Source: Panaeolus papilionaceus (lineage: Eukaryota > Basidiomycota > Agaricomycetes > Agaricales). Taken from it: a stretch of DNA of 64,000 nucleotides. Every line of letters begins with the position of its first letter. The first letter of the stretch is position 1. Below are positions 24,944 through 35,751 of this stretch, one piece after another. The notes under the pieces were generated by a model. That model made no database searches and had not been told where the DNA came from. It worked only from the letters and a program-made list of their open reading frames with translations. Made by a program: the position numbers and the translations under genes. The stretch spans positions 1,798,001-1,862,000 of the forward strand of contig JADNRZ010000008.1 of assembly GCA_015501605.1 (NCBI GenBank), in the 5' to 3' direction.

Positions 24944-25549
24944 ATGAGATGTGCTTGTTGAACTCATGTGCAGGGGATTTCATACCTTCACGAACACCGT
25001 GTTGCTCACCAGGTATGCGTCTATTATATTCCTTTGAGTGTGCGTGTCTTCATAATTGCTCTAGGATCTGTTCCTCCTCAACTTCGTAATTCAGTGGCAA
25101 CCCGAATCGCTCATAACGAGAGCGACGGTGCGTCCCAGAGTGTGGATCATTGATTTTGAAGATTCTGTGTTATTCTCTGAAGACACCCCCCCTCATAATA
25201 TGAAGGTCGCTAAATTCCGCGAGTGCTTGATGAATGCGCCTGTCCTCTCGCTCCAGAGGTTTACCGCGGCTCAGAGCCATATTGCCCATTTAAACTGGAC
25301 GTATGGCAGTTTGGTAAGGATTTGGAACCGTTCGAGGTAGTTTCTCCATGTCTTGTAGTGACGTCCAAGCCCATGCCTCCCATGCCCTCCAGCCTGACTT
25401 TGATGAGGTCGCCCAAATATTTCAAGGGATGTCCAAGACGCTCTCGAGGAGAGACTGACCGCAGCGGAGGCACTGAATCGCCTCGACAACTTCGTTCGCA
25501 ACCAGCCACCCATCAGCCTCCACACACACCATTCGAAGGATGGGTTTGA
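24944..25549 (+). pseudogene. Kinase-like copy E, 3' half only, decayed
   Basis: It begins inside what corresponds to intron 2 of copy B (GATGTGCTTGTTGAACTCATG) and runs through exon 3 (GISYLHEHRVAHQ), exon 4 (DLFLLNFVIQWQPES, RPRVWIIDFEDSV) and exon 5 (ending FEGWV). It is very similar to 6160-6755, and similarity continues about 110 nt past the stop. Lesions: small deletions in exon 4 near 25216-25245, a 3-nt insertion near 25268, loss of one base in the donor after exon 4 (GTGAGT to GTAGTT), and indels in exon 5. It has no 5' half. It keeps the CAG acceptor where copy B has AAG, so it is not a very recent copy of B itself. Confidence 0.88.
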
Positions 25550-25660
25550 TTTGACGTACATAAGTTTATATTTACCATTTTTACGCTTTATGTATATTAG
25601 AATTGCTTACTTAGAAGTTATGCATTCGTTGACTGCTCTCCATAAGCGCGCTCATCTTAT

Positions 25661-25932
25661 GCATACATAGGGCGTGCTTTGAGCCCATTTGAAAATTTAG
25701 ATAGGGGATTAAGGCTAATAAATCGCAGTAGATGTGCGTCTCAATGGCTTCCGCGTCTGAACTTGATAGTCTCAAGCCATCGCTCGTAGATTGAAGAGGG
25801 TAGTCACTGCATTCAAAAGAATGGGAACAACGCATGATCTTGGTGCAACGGCTTTCTATCTGAGCTCCGCTCAGCCTAGTTAGCTCTCTACACATAGACA
25901 TAAAACAAGCGAGCCAAACTCCACTTACTGCA
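25661..25932. other. Short spacer
   Basis: Between the end of the kinase-like repeat (similarity to copy B flank fades near 25660) and the stop codon of the EEP gene. No gene is seen. Confidence 0.4.
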
Positions 25933-27060
25933 TCAGATAGTAAACACACACCTCAGCCCACAATGATCGCTCCACCGTGATTGCGCCCCAAAGCGTCCAG
26001 GCTCAAGGACCTCAATCTCAATAGGCTGCGCTCCCAGCATAACAACCTTATCCAATCTCTTCGGCTTGCGTTTCTCCTCGAGTTCGAAACCCACACGATC
26101 CACACCCCACGTCTCCCCGCCTTCAACTCCCCGCAGCTTAACCCAGGCATCAACCAGCCCGTGCTTCTCAACAAGCCCATGATCCTCAGGATCTATCGCA
26201 TTAAAATTCCCCGCCACAACACCCCCAGCATACCCGTTCTCACGCAGAAGACCATCCAGCACCATCATCTGGAACACGCGCCTAATGCGTGAGTCGAAGG
26301 AGTCGAGGTGGACATTAAGGAGACGCAGCACCTTGCCCGGAGATGCGAGGACATCGACACAGAGCGCATCACGCTTGTACCTGCTAGGAAAGCTCGTGCG
26401 AAAGACGCTGTCGATGGGTATCCTTGTGTCATGTCCCTCCTCAGACTTATGAGACCCGAACCGCTTTTTCGAGAGCAGCGTCATAGTCGCGAACGGCACG
26501 CCCCTGAACGCCGTGTCATCCTCCGCGTCGGTCGTGAGGAAGGTGGCGCGGATCCTGGTGTCGTTTAGGAGGAAATGCCTGGCGCTGGGGGCGACTTCTT
26601 GGAGGTGGATAATGTCAGGAACCTCCTTGGGACCTTGAAGGATGTGGTCGAGGGTGAGCTGGCAGCGTATTGCGGCTTTGGGGTAAGACGCTTGGATATT
26701 CCATGTTGTGAGGGTAAGTGAGTGCTTGCTGGCGACGGGAGGCTTTGCTGGGTGAGGAGACGAAGAAAGAGAAAGAGAAGGAGTCTGGCTGACAGGGTCG
26801 TGCGAGGAGCGCCAGAACGGGATGGGTGTCCAACTATTGGTAGTATGGCTGAAGACAGAGAGAGCACGGCTGATTTTGGGCCTGTTGAGGTTCATTGGGA
26901 CTCGGAGTGTGGTACGCTGGTGGTGGTGGTGGTGGTACTTACTGCTGATTCCCGCTACTTTAGTAGTGGGTCTTGGATAGGGCTCCCCCCAATCCATTTC
27001 TGAAACTTTTGCGGTCTCAGAGTTAACCGCCTCAAGCCGCTCATCAGCCTCTCGGCCCAT
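25933..27060 (-). CDS. Endonuclease/exonuclease/phosphatase (EEP) family protein
   Basis: Uninterrupted frame of 375 aa from the ATG at 27060; a second ATG at 26997 (MDWGEPYPRP) is a possible alternative start. The N-terminal 110 residues are Ser/Pro-rich. The EEP fold follows with motifs in order: TTWNI (about 118-122), LQEV (153-156), NVHLDS (249-254), GNFNAI (284-289), LDKV (336-339) and WSDHCG (363-368). In EEP nucleases and TDP2-like enzymes the fourth motif is normally GDxN; here the Asp is Asn (codon at 26206-26208), which may lower or abolish metal-dependent phosphodiesterase activity. The frame stays open upstream into a truncated P450, making a 514-codon open frame, but the breakpoint lies at this ATG, so I treat them as separate. 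It has no link to P450 chemistry. Confidence 0.78.
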   Translation of the reverse strand: MGREADERLEAVNSETAKVSEMDWGEPYPRPTTKVAGISSKYHHHHHQRTTLRVPMNLNRPKISRALSVFSHTTNSWTPIPFWRSSHDPVSQTPSLSLSSSPHPAKPPVASKHSLTLTTWNIQASYPKAAIRCQLTLDHILQGPKEVPDIIHLQEVAPSARHFLLNDTRIRATFLTTDAEDDTAFRGVPFATMTLLSKKRFGSHKSEEGHDTRIPIDSVFRTSFPSRYKRDALCVDVLASPGKVLRLLNVHLDSFDSRIRRVFQMMVLDGLLRENGYAGGVVAGNFNAIDPEDHGLVEKHGLVDAWVKLRGVEGGETWGVDRVGFELEEKRKPKRLDKVVMLGAQPIEIEVLEPGRFGAQSRWSDHCGLRCVFTI

Positions 27061-27477
27061 GGATAAGTGGTAGATGATAGCTGGTCCGGATGGTTTCAGT
27101 TCCAAACGTGTGTGGGCCTTGTAAGAGCTAAATACAGAGGTAAGTAAATAGGTTACATGGCAAGGAGGGTCGTTGAAGAGACAATGAGCAGACAGAAAAC
27201 TGACCTCATTCAGATGTGTTGAGGCAGAGAGAACATGCTCAGGTGCCTTTCTAATATCCTCCAATTGGTAACGTGGACCCCATGGATGAAATATGTGAGA
27301 GCTAGTGCAATTGTATGGCGATAACCCAAAGCAAGAGTAACAGACGAAGAAACACACCTTCCGGCTCTCGCTCTTATAATAAAGGAGAAAAACGGTAGAA
27401 ATACCAAGGCCTAGAACGTTTGTCCATGGTAATTCATGCCAATTGAAATTATCCAAGATGAGATTCAACGAGGACAT
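27061..27477 (-). pseudogene. Truncated P450, 5' part only
   Basis: Exon 1 (from 27477, MSSLNLILDNFNWHELPW and the anchor ending YYKSESRK) and its GT donor match P450 copy 3. Exon 2 breaks off after about 13 residues and is fused at TTACCAAT/TGGAGGATATT to the middle of exon 3 (EDIRKAPEHVLSASTHLNE), so part of exon 2, intron 2 and the start of exon 3 are deleted. Exon 4 begins (YKAHTRLE frame shadow; true frame LLQGPHTFG-like) and ends at ATCTACCACTTATCCATGG, where the EEP gene starts. No ExxR or heme site is present, so it cannot make a P450. Confidence 0.85.
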
Positions 27478-28076
27478 GGTGCTTCAAGTTTGAGCGTGTT
27501 GAGGTCTCGGTTACGGTTGTAGAGCAGGCAACCCCCCCTTTTTGTGCCTTTATACGTGACAAACCAGCGTCGACGCGCATTGAAGATTCATGCTGACTGA
27601 AGACTTCAAGGGCCATAATAGGGAACCCGGCGACGCGAACATTGCGTCAACTGTTTCAGCCTTCAAGAGAGATGGAGTTGAACAGTCATAGTGTGAGCGA
27701 TTGAGGGAATATGGAGCCTCACTGAAATCGTTGCCCGAAGCGAAGGGTATTTTGAACGACAAACCAGAGCCTCTAGAGAAGTTCAATGAGCGAGCGAGAG
27801 AAGCGGTGTGTCCGAGATAGCACAATGGTGACCAGTCATCAGTCAGGGTCGGTTTGGCCCATTAGGGGTGTCCAATGATCCCATCTGAATCGTCTGTAGC
27901 CTCACCACGCTCCATCTGGGCAACATGAGTCAAACAAGACTGGCAGTTGTCCGTCGTTCAACAGGAACTGTGTGATGTGTTTACGAGACGAAGTGATGAC
28001 AAGACCAAGTCGTTTGAATACACAAGATCCTACATGAAACACATAAAAAGGTACAACAAGCCGTTCATGCAACCCT
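27478..28076. repeat. Duplicated P450 upstream region (copy 2 of 2)
   Basis: Partner of 24310-24926. It lies between the truncated P450 (minus, start at 27477) and the stop codon of P450 copy 4 (28077), which is probably the original arrangement. Confidence 0.85.
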
Positions 28077-30111
28077 TCATCTCCGCTTTCTAAACAACAC
28101 ACTCGCAAATGGGTTAGGCAGCAAATTGAGCCCGAACGAAATATCCGCTGGTCGCTTTCCTTCCTTCTCCAGCTTGATATCATAGTGAGTGACAACGTAC
28201 GCAAGCATAAGCTTCAGCTCGACGGCGGCGAAGAAGCGACCAGGACAGGCATGCCTTCCATATCCAAATATGAGCGAGTTAAGGCCGACGGAGGTGATGT
28301 CGTATTTCTTCTTGCTCTCTGGGTTGTTCTGAGTTTCTTTAGTCGCCAATTTGAGATATCGAAGAGGATCAAATTGGTTTGGATTAGAATAAACGTTTTC
28401 GGCGCGGTGAGCTTCAGGGATAGATGCGCCAATGAGTGTTCCTCGGGGAATAGTGACGCCGTTGGAAAAGGTAAAGTCCTGCATAGCGCGTCGCAAAAGA
28501 GCACCTGAGGAATCGACGATTTAGGTGTTAGGCATTTCAGCACAAGAATGTATGGAAAGCTTACCATGAACTACTGGATGAAGCCTCTGGCATTCCTTTA
28601 AGAAACTATCCACTGTCACCAGCATGTTGATCGCCTCCATCGTCCACCCATAATGCCCAATGACCTCATCAACTTCCGCTCGCAACAAATCCACATAGCT
28701 CTGATTGGATGCCAAATGGAAAATTGCGTGCATGTACGACATTGAAGAGGTATGAATAGCGCCAAAGTTGACGAAAAGCATGCGGAGGGTAAGTTGTTCA
28801 TCTGTTGCGTCGTCACCTCTTGCCAGGTCAATGAGCCAGGACAGCAGGTCCATCTGTCAGACAAACAACGTCAATTTGGTAGGGTTTAACAGAACTCGTG
28901 CATGAGGGACGTACCGGTTTTCCCTCGTAGTCAACTCCCTTCTCCAACATTGCTTGACGACGTGCGTGAATGATAGGGCCAACGAATTCCGTGTTCCGAC
29001 GGAGGAGGTTAGGTATGTCCGAGATGAAGTAGTTCAAAAGTCTAATAACTGTGAGCTAGGTTGGCTGTAGGCTTGTTTGAGTGTACTCACGGCTTTAGAT
29101 ATGATGGTACCAAACGAAGAAGTAATGAGGCCATGACGGCTCCGTTGGCGAATTTGACATTCAAGTCAACATATTCCTTATTCTGACCTGAAGGCACACC
29201 ATGATACGTCAACGTTTTGGGAAGGTAGAGGTGAGTTAGAGTTACCGACAGAGTGGTTTCCCAACAAAGGTGCGATTGCTGATACGCCCTACAATATGTG
29301 TCGTAGTATCCTGAATATTAACCTTGGTCCAGTCTGTGTTTAACATAGGTCAACGAACTAGTACATAAAAACGGCGTTTGCTATGCACGCGTTGCTTACC
29401 TTCAGTTTGGGGTATAATCTCTTGGAATGCCTCAATCGTCTCCAGATATACTTCAGGAAAGAGAAGGGGGATGGATTTGGTAAAAGTACCGCGAATGAGA
29501 GGGATGTGATAACCATTGAAGATCGTAGCGGACCCAAAGGTATACGGACCCTGCAGAAACTGTATGTAGATTGAGCGAAACGTGAGAGTCCCAGAAACCA
29601 GTTGGAAACTCACGTCGTCTAGGAACTCTGCTTGAGACAATACACTCTCTGGCGCCTTTCTAATTTCCTCCATTAAATTCCGGTCTGCAACGACGACGAG
29701 CCAAGATGTCAACTCTGGAACTTTAAATATTGATCCAAACTAAGCAAGAGGACGTCGTCAATTCAAAGTTTCGTGCCAATGATCACTTTACGGATACACT
29801 CACATTATTTCTTCCATTCAGCATAATTCGCGATCCAGAAACGAGGAATTTCAAAGAGCTGAAGAATGACAGGAAAGGGAGTGAATAGCCAGCTGTCGGG
29901 ATATGAGATAGCTGTTGGGGTAAATTAGTAATCAGAGCAAGTCAAACTGTTGCTGCAAAAGACAACATACCCTGCGGGTTTCTCCACGGTAGTAGCTCCA
30001 GGCGCCATGATATACAAGAAGGATGGCAAGAGAGCGCAACAAACGACTCGTGTTGTCGCCATCTGCATCAATCCAATGGAGGGCTTTCGCCCCCAGTTCC
30101 ATCAAGTCCAT
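28077..30111 (-). CDS. Cytochrome P450 monooxygenase (array copy 4)
   Basis: Nine exons, start at 30111 (MDLMELGAKALHWIDADGD), anchor LLRSLAILLVYHGAW. Motifs: I-helix FGAIHTSSM, K-helix KECQR, FDPLRY, and heme site FGYGRHACPGRF; the C-terminus ends VLFRKRR. It is more distant from copies 1-3 than they are from each other. The donor after exon 5 must be read as T/GTCGGT to keep the frame; the stronger-looking GTAACT four nt on would bring in a stop. Apart from that weak site the gene looks intact. The relic at 63501-63990 is most like this copy (ADISFGLNLLP against DDISTGLNLIP). Substrate unknown. Confidence 0.87.
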
Positions 30112-30648
30112 GGTCGATGGTGATGGTGATGACAGGAACCAAGGAGCGAGCGCACCAAATCCAGATGAAGAACATTTTCTTGGAAACTATTTTCCTTTAG
30201 AAGTCCCGAATGGTCTGCAGCGAACTCTTCCCATTTGGAACCAACAACGTTGCGAAATGTGCTGACCCAGAACCCGCTCAAGTTCCACGAATTGCGGAGA
30301 TTTGGAATTTTTGAGGGTTCAAGACGACTATGAGGGACTATAAGCAAGACTTCTACCACATTTCCTTACACGCCATACCTTTGAATAAGTCGCAATAGTT
30401 TGAGAGCTTGAGGGGTGTCGGGGCATGATGGTAATCAAAGAAGCCGTCAGCGTGGCTATTTTCGGTGTTCAGGACAATCGTGAGATGACGACCCGGCTAA
30501 GTCCTCCACCGGTTACCGGCAGAGACAATGCATCTTGAATTCATTTCTTGCTCTCTTAAACATCGGGAATCTAAGTGATACAATTAATCCTTGTTTATAA
30601 TATAGGTAGTAATACAAATGTCAACAGTTTACAAGATACACTAGATAA
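30112..30648. other. Intergenic between P450 copies 4 and 5
   Basis: Promoter of copy 4 and 3' flank of copy 5. No other feature recognised. Confidence 0.45.
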
Positions 30649-32742
30649 CTAAGAATGAGATTCGCCAACCATTTCACATTGTCTCCTCCTGAAGAAAACC
30701 TGCACAGAAGGATTAGGTGACAACTTGAGCCCACACGACACATCACTCGATCTAACACCCTCCTTCTCAAACTTGATATCATAGTGGGTCACCACATAAG
30801 CAACCATCAGTTTAATCACCGCCGCAGCGAAGAAGCGTCCTGGACACGCGTGCTTGCCATACCCGAAAACGAGTGCGTCGAGATTCGTCGAAGTAACGTC
30901 GTACCTGGTTGTACGAACAAAGCTCCCGCCGGCTTCGCTTCGTTTCGCTTCATTGGAAGAAGCCATATTTACGAATCGAAGTGGATTGAAGGTGTAGGGA
31001 TCAGGATAAATCGATTCGTCGAGGTGGGTCGCGTGAATTGATGCGCAGACTGTTGTTCCCTTCGGAATCGTCTCTCCGTTCGAGAACGTGAAATCCTGAA
31101 GCGCAATTCGAGGGATGGCCGCTACGAAACGTGCGCGTTGAGATGAAAGAATACGATTTTGACTTTGTCACTCACTATGGCCACCTGGGTGTAACCGCAA
31201 GCACTCCTTGATGAAACTATCGACAACGACCATGTCGTCCAACGCGCTCTTTGTCCATCCATCTCGCTGAATTATTTCATCGACTTCTTGACGAAGCAGA
31301 TCTTGGAATTCAGGGTTGGCCGCGAGGTGATATGTAACATGAACAAACGTCCTAGAAGTCGTGTGGCTAGCCGCGAGGTTGAGTAACAAGATCCGAACAG
31401 CGAGTTCATCGTCTTTCGCATCGTTTCCTTGAGCAGTGTCCATAAGCCACTGAAGGAAATCATTCTGCATGGCAATTATGAGTGTAGCACGACTCCATAT
31501 ATTTCAATGATAACGTACTGGCTTTCCTTCGTATTCGGACCCCTTCTCTTCCATAGCGGCTCGTCTTTGTTGAATAATGGGGAGGGTAAATTCCTTGTTC
31601 ATTTCCAAAAGGCTAGGCAGATTCGAAACGAAGAAACCTACAACCCTAATAATGCGCTAAGGTCAGTAAGCAAGCATGGAGGAGAAATTTAGATACAGCA
31701 TACGGCTTCAAGAACAAAGGCAGGCGGCGAAGGAGGACAGCCGTCTTCATCACATCAATTGCACAAGCGACGTTCGATGCAATGTACCCAGAGCTTTGGC
31801 CTAGTCAGAAGTGAGATTAACAGACATAATAAATAAGACGTTCGAAAAAATATGAACGATGCCCACATACATAGAGGTTCTCCAACAAATGACCTGTTGA
31901 TTGCCCGTCCGACTAAATGCATTGCAGGCCCATTGCTGATATGTACAGGAGTCCATTCTACATCGACACGAGTTCCGGATCATGTCAGATCTCACCAGTG
32001 AGCCTCTAACTATCGAGACACGAAGCACTGACCATCAGTCTGTGGGATTAGCTCTTCAAAGGCGGCTTTCAGTTCTTCATGAATATCAGTAACCAGTAGA
32101 GGAATTGATTTGGTGAAGATGCCTCGTATCAGGTGGTGATGGTAATCGTTCCGCAAAGTATGTGATCCAAAAGTGTATGGAGCTTGGAGAAGCTATGAAC
32201 GAAATGGACCGACTGAATGAGACAGGAGAAATGAAGTGGGTTGGAGAGCGTACATATTCAAAGAATCTCCGAGCAGAAAGAACATGCTCTGGTGCTTTCC
32301 GAATATCCTCCATCAAGCTCCGATTCCCTGTGAGGACGACCCATGAATGGCGTTCGGGCACTTTGAAGAGACCATCATGCTAGCCTCGTAGAAACGAATG
32401 AAAAATATGAAAAGACCACAATTGCTCTATGACGTACCAATTTGCTGCCTTCAATTAGCGTGCTCCTCCCCTCAAACTTCAGATTCAGAGACCCAAGTAA
32501 TGTAGATTTCGACCCCACAGAGGGAATATGAGATAGCTAAAGATAATTTCGCAATGTTTCAACCAGGGTTAATGTTGGAGATTAACATATAAGACGATCG
32601 TACTCACCTTGCGCGCCTCGCTGCGGTAATATTGAACAGCAGACCAACATCCTACCAGAAATAGCCCAACTCCAACTAAATACGTGACATTAGCGTCTTC
32701 TAAACGCAGTATTGAGCTCAGATAATGGTGTAGAGGTTGCAT
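30649..32742 (-). CDS. Cytochrome P450 monooxygenase (array copy 5)
   Basis: Nine exons, start at 32742 (MQPLHHYLSSILRLED), anchor VTYLVGVGLFLVGCWSAV. Motifs: I-helix LAASHTTSR, K-helix KECLR, FNPLRF, and heme site FGYGKHACPGRF, with Lys in place of the Arg seen in copies 1-4. The loop before the heme site is longer (NEAKRSEAGGSFVRTTRYD) and the C-terminus is extended by about nine residues after RRR. It is the most diverged intact member and sits at the far end of the array. Exon 8 starts with Asn rather than the Met of copies 1-4. All joins keep frame. Likely a microsomal oxygenase with a different substrate from copies 1-3. Confidence 0.9.
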
Positions 32743-33554
32743 GTTGTGGGGGCATAAAGAAAGGAAGGGAGGGTTCGCGGAGCTAGCAAGACATCGTTCA
32801 CTTTTATCTACGTCACAGTGGTATGTTGTATGTATGTAAGCCTGCCAGCACTTGGGTCAATGTACCCCTAATGGATCATTGATGCCCCATACATAGATAG
32901 CCCTCTTCCATTCTCCAACTCAATCGCCGAAGCAGTTATCTATAATCAGCGCCTTGCAGTGTCAAAGTAACTTCTGCCATATCTGTATACGACATGTCAA
33001 CAACCTGTCTCAGTCTGGAGAGCGGCTAGACCAAAGCCTTGCGTCCACCGACTTGCAGTTAGACTATTAGAGCCATCATTGGTTGAATGCCGAGTTGTGG
33101 GGTGCCTATCAAATTGACAGGCCCCTATTCCCCAAACATCACTGCTCCGCAATTTCAGGATAGGGGTCAACCCTGAAATGGGGATGTCGGGTGTATGTTT
33201 CGTCACTCTAATGTACCACTGGCCTATGAAGCTTCGAACAAGTGCACTGAGGGTGTTAAAAAAAGCTTGAGGGATATAGGATGTACATCCACGGACAAGT
33301 ACCAGTTCTTCCCTGAACGTCTTTTTAAAAGGATTGAAAAGATAAAACCTCAAGAAGCTTTCATCAAGCCCTGTTTCTCGAGAAATAGATCGGATTAATT
33401 GAGTTGCATTGTATAACCCCTCATTACCAAATATTATTGGCGAGGATAATCGGAGACTTCTGGGTTATACTAGACACAGCACATACGTGAATAATTCGCG
33501 AGGGCGAGTACAGCGCACAGACGCTTCTACAGCTTCATCGATTGCGAGGACGGT

Positions 33555-33600
33555 CAGTTCGTGATATTGGCCGCATCATCTGCGGCAATCCTACGAACTG
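33555..33600. repeat. Imperfect inverted repeat (about 46 nt)
   Basis: Outer arms CAGTTCGT and ACGAACTG, inner arms GCCGCA and TGCGGC around a TCATC loop. It could fold as one interrupted hairpin. Function unknown. Confidence 0.5.
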
Positions 33601-34502
33601 AGGTAGGTACCATCGACACCCACGTTCCATGACCTTACCAGCTATGATGATCGCGCATAAATCCGATTGATCTGGATCAACATTGAGAAGTGCTTCATGA
33701 GGTCCTCCTTCAGAAGGTAACTATGGCTAGAGAGCGAGAGGTATATCCAGCTGCGTTGCGATCCGGTCCAGGTGTGCGCTTAGGGCGGCATCGATATGGG
33801 GTGTGGGTTGATTGTGGAGCTAATGCCCAATTAATTGGTTATTCAAAGCCGCCGCTGCAGCTACGGTAGAGCAAGAGACGTCGGTTGAGAGTTGTATATG
33901 GATGGGAATTTCTTACTGACTTGAGCGGCAGTAAACACATGAATTTCCAATAATCTCGAGCACATACGTTGGAGTCACTGAACACATTGGCCCTGCATGA
34001 AGCTTTTGTGGAGGTACAGTAGGAATTATTAAACCTCCCACTATGTGAGAATCATATTCCGGATAGGAGCCAACCGAACAGCAACCGACTGACAATCGCT
34101 TGTCCAATGCTATGTAGTTCTCTGAGAGTAAATGACTAACTCGGCAACTGAAAGCTTCTCTCCCTCACAGCGATTTTTTATCGTTATGTGGGAATCCATA
34201 TCGAATCCATATCGACTTCAATTTGCAGCACGAGAAATGCATGTCCCTGATCACCACTATAAAAGACGGCAAGGTATTCAGAAAGTCATGAAGGAGTGGC
34301 AAACGACAGCCATTCTAATTCTAATCAAGGAACCAACATATAGAATTCCCGGGTGGCTATTTTTATTTTCTACCCGGGCGCAAATTTTGAATGAAGCATG
34401 AAGCACCCCTGAATGCAAGAGAACGGATGTACTCTAGGCCTGATTCTCAGTGTGCACATTACATTTAGAGCTTGTCCCATCGTTTCTCAGGACTCTAATA
34501 AC

Positions 34503-34568
34503 TTTGCATCCGTTCATCGTGGTATTGACAATCCAAGCTCCGTCAATACCACGATGAACGGATGCAAA
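34503..34568. repeat. Perfect 27-bp inverted repeat with 12-nt loop
   Basis: The left arm 34503-34529 starts TTTGCATCCGTTCATC; the right arm 34542-34568 is its exact reverse complement. The loop is AATCCAAGCTCC. There is no flanking duplication or coding context. Perfect pairing over 27 bp points to a recent origin. Confidence 0.85.
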
Positions 34569-35751
34569 ACGTCTTACCCATACATATATCTTGCTGGGAG
34601 AAAATTGGAATACACGAACGTCGGCTGGGGCTCTATTTGAAAGGCATTATTAGCCCATATTATGAGGGCTAGACAGCATGATTTTGTTTGGGGGAGGGAG
34701 GGAGATCAAACAATAACGACATACCACAGTCGGACTTAATTTGAAGGGAGATGGGTTGTTCACTCCGCATCCCTGAGAACGATTGCGAGCAGTGCTTAGC
34801 CATGACTGCATGTTGGGCGCCGACTGGACCTCGAGATCGATTGGCGTTGTGATGCGCGGGGCATACCTATTGAGTGCTTTTCTTACTTGGTAATATGGTA
34901 TAGTGAGATAGTTAATGAGTTATTTACGTAGAATGCGCTAGGCCATACATATTGAGCTTGTTCCTTACAGCAATTCTCACTGCATTCAATTTTGGGTCTT
35001 CTACCCTGAGCCGAATCCCGAGAGCCAGACTGTTGCCAGTGCGGATTCGATGGTGGCCGACGACGCCTTGAGCGCTGCGACGATCGCTAATTATACAACG
35101 TTACATATACGTCATTGACCTCGAGGGCACTTAGCTGGTTATAAATAGCTTCCTGGACATAGATAATGGCTGTAGAAACCGAGGTTTAAAAAACACTCGT
35201 ATGGTTATGTAGGCGAACCTGATGCGAAGAAGATGAGAGTGGGAATTTGAAGTGAGATGGGTGCACGCTGTCAGGGACGTGAGATACATCCTATTTTCAG
35301 AGGAAATTCACGAAGTTGTTCTGCTACACACCCCTAGAAATCTGCGCTCTGAACAGCACTGCTGGTAGGGATCCACCTTTGAACGCGAAATGCTAAGCTC
35401 TTGCCCTTGTCTCACCGAGAAATTTTAACACTTCTTCCTAGACAACAGTTGACACGTCAACTTCGCCGCTAAACAGTTCATTATATTCTGGTCTGCACCT
35501 GCTTTTACAACACCCCTTGGTTTCTACATATGGGAAACACGGCAATACTAGCCTGATGATTATAGCGGCCCAATGTTCCCGATCGATTTAGAGAGAAAGT
35601 GAGTTCTCATCAGCAAAAATAGTTAATGATGTTACTTGTATTAATGTAATGATATCTCATCACTCCTCCTGCACAACAATCAGGAAGCCAAGCAGCCTGC
35701 ACGATCTTGTCTTCTCCCACATCTTCATCCATACCCTCATCACTAGGCTCA

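Larger units (their letters stand above)
32743..35751. other. Long intergenic region with two hairpins
   Basis: 3 kb without a supported gene. Frames such as 34132-34401 are open but lack motif or splice support. Two inverted repeats (33555-33600 and 34503-34568) are listed separately. The right end is the promoter of the alpha-arrestin. Confidence 0.5.
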
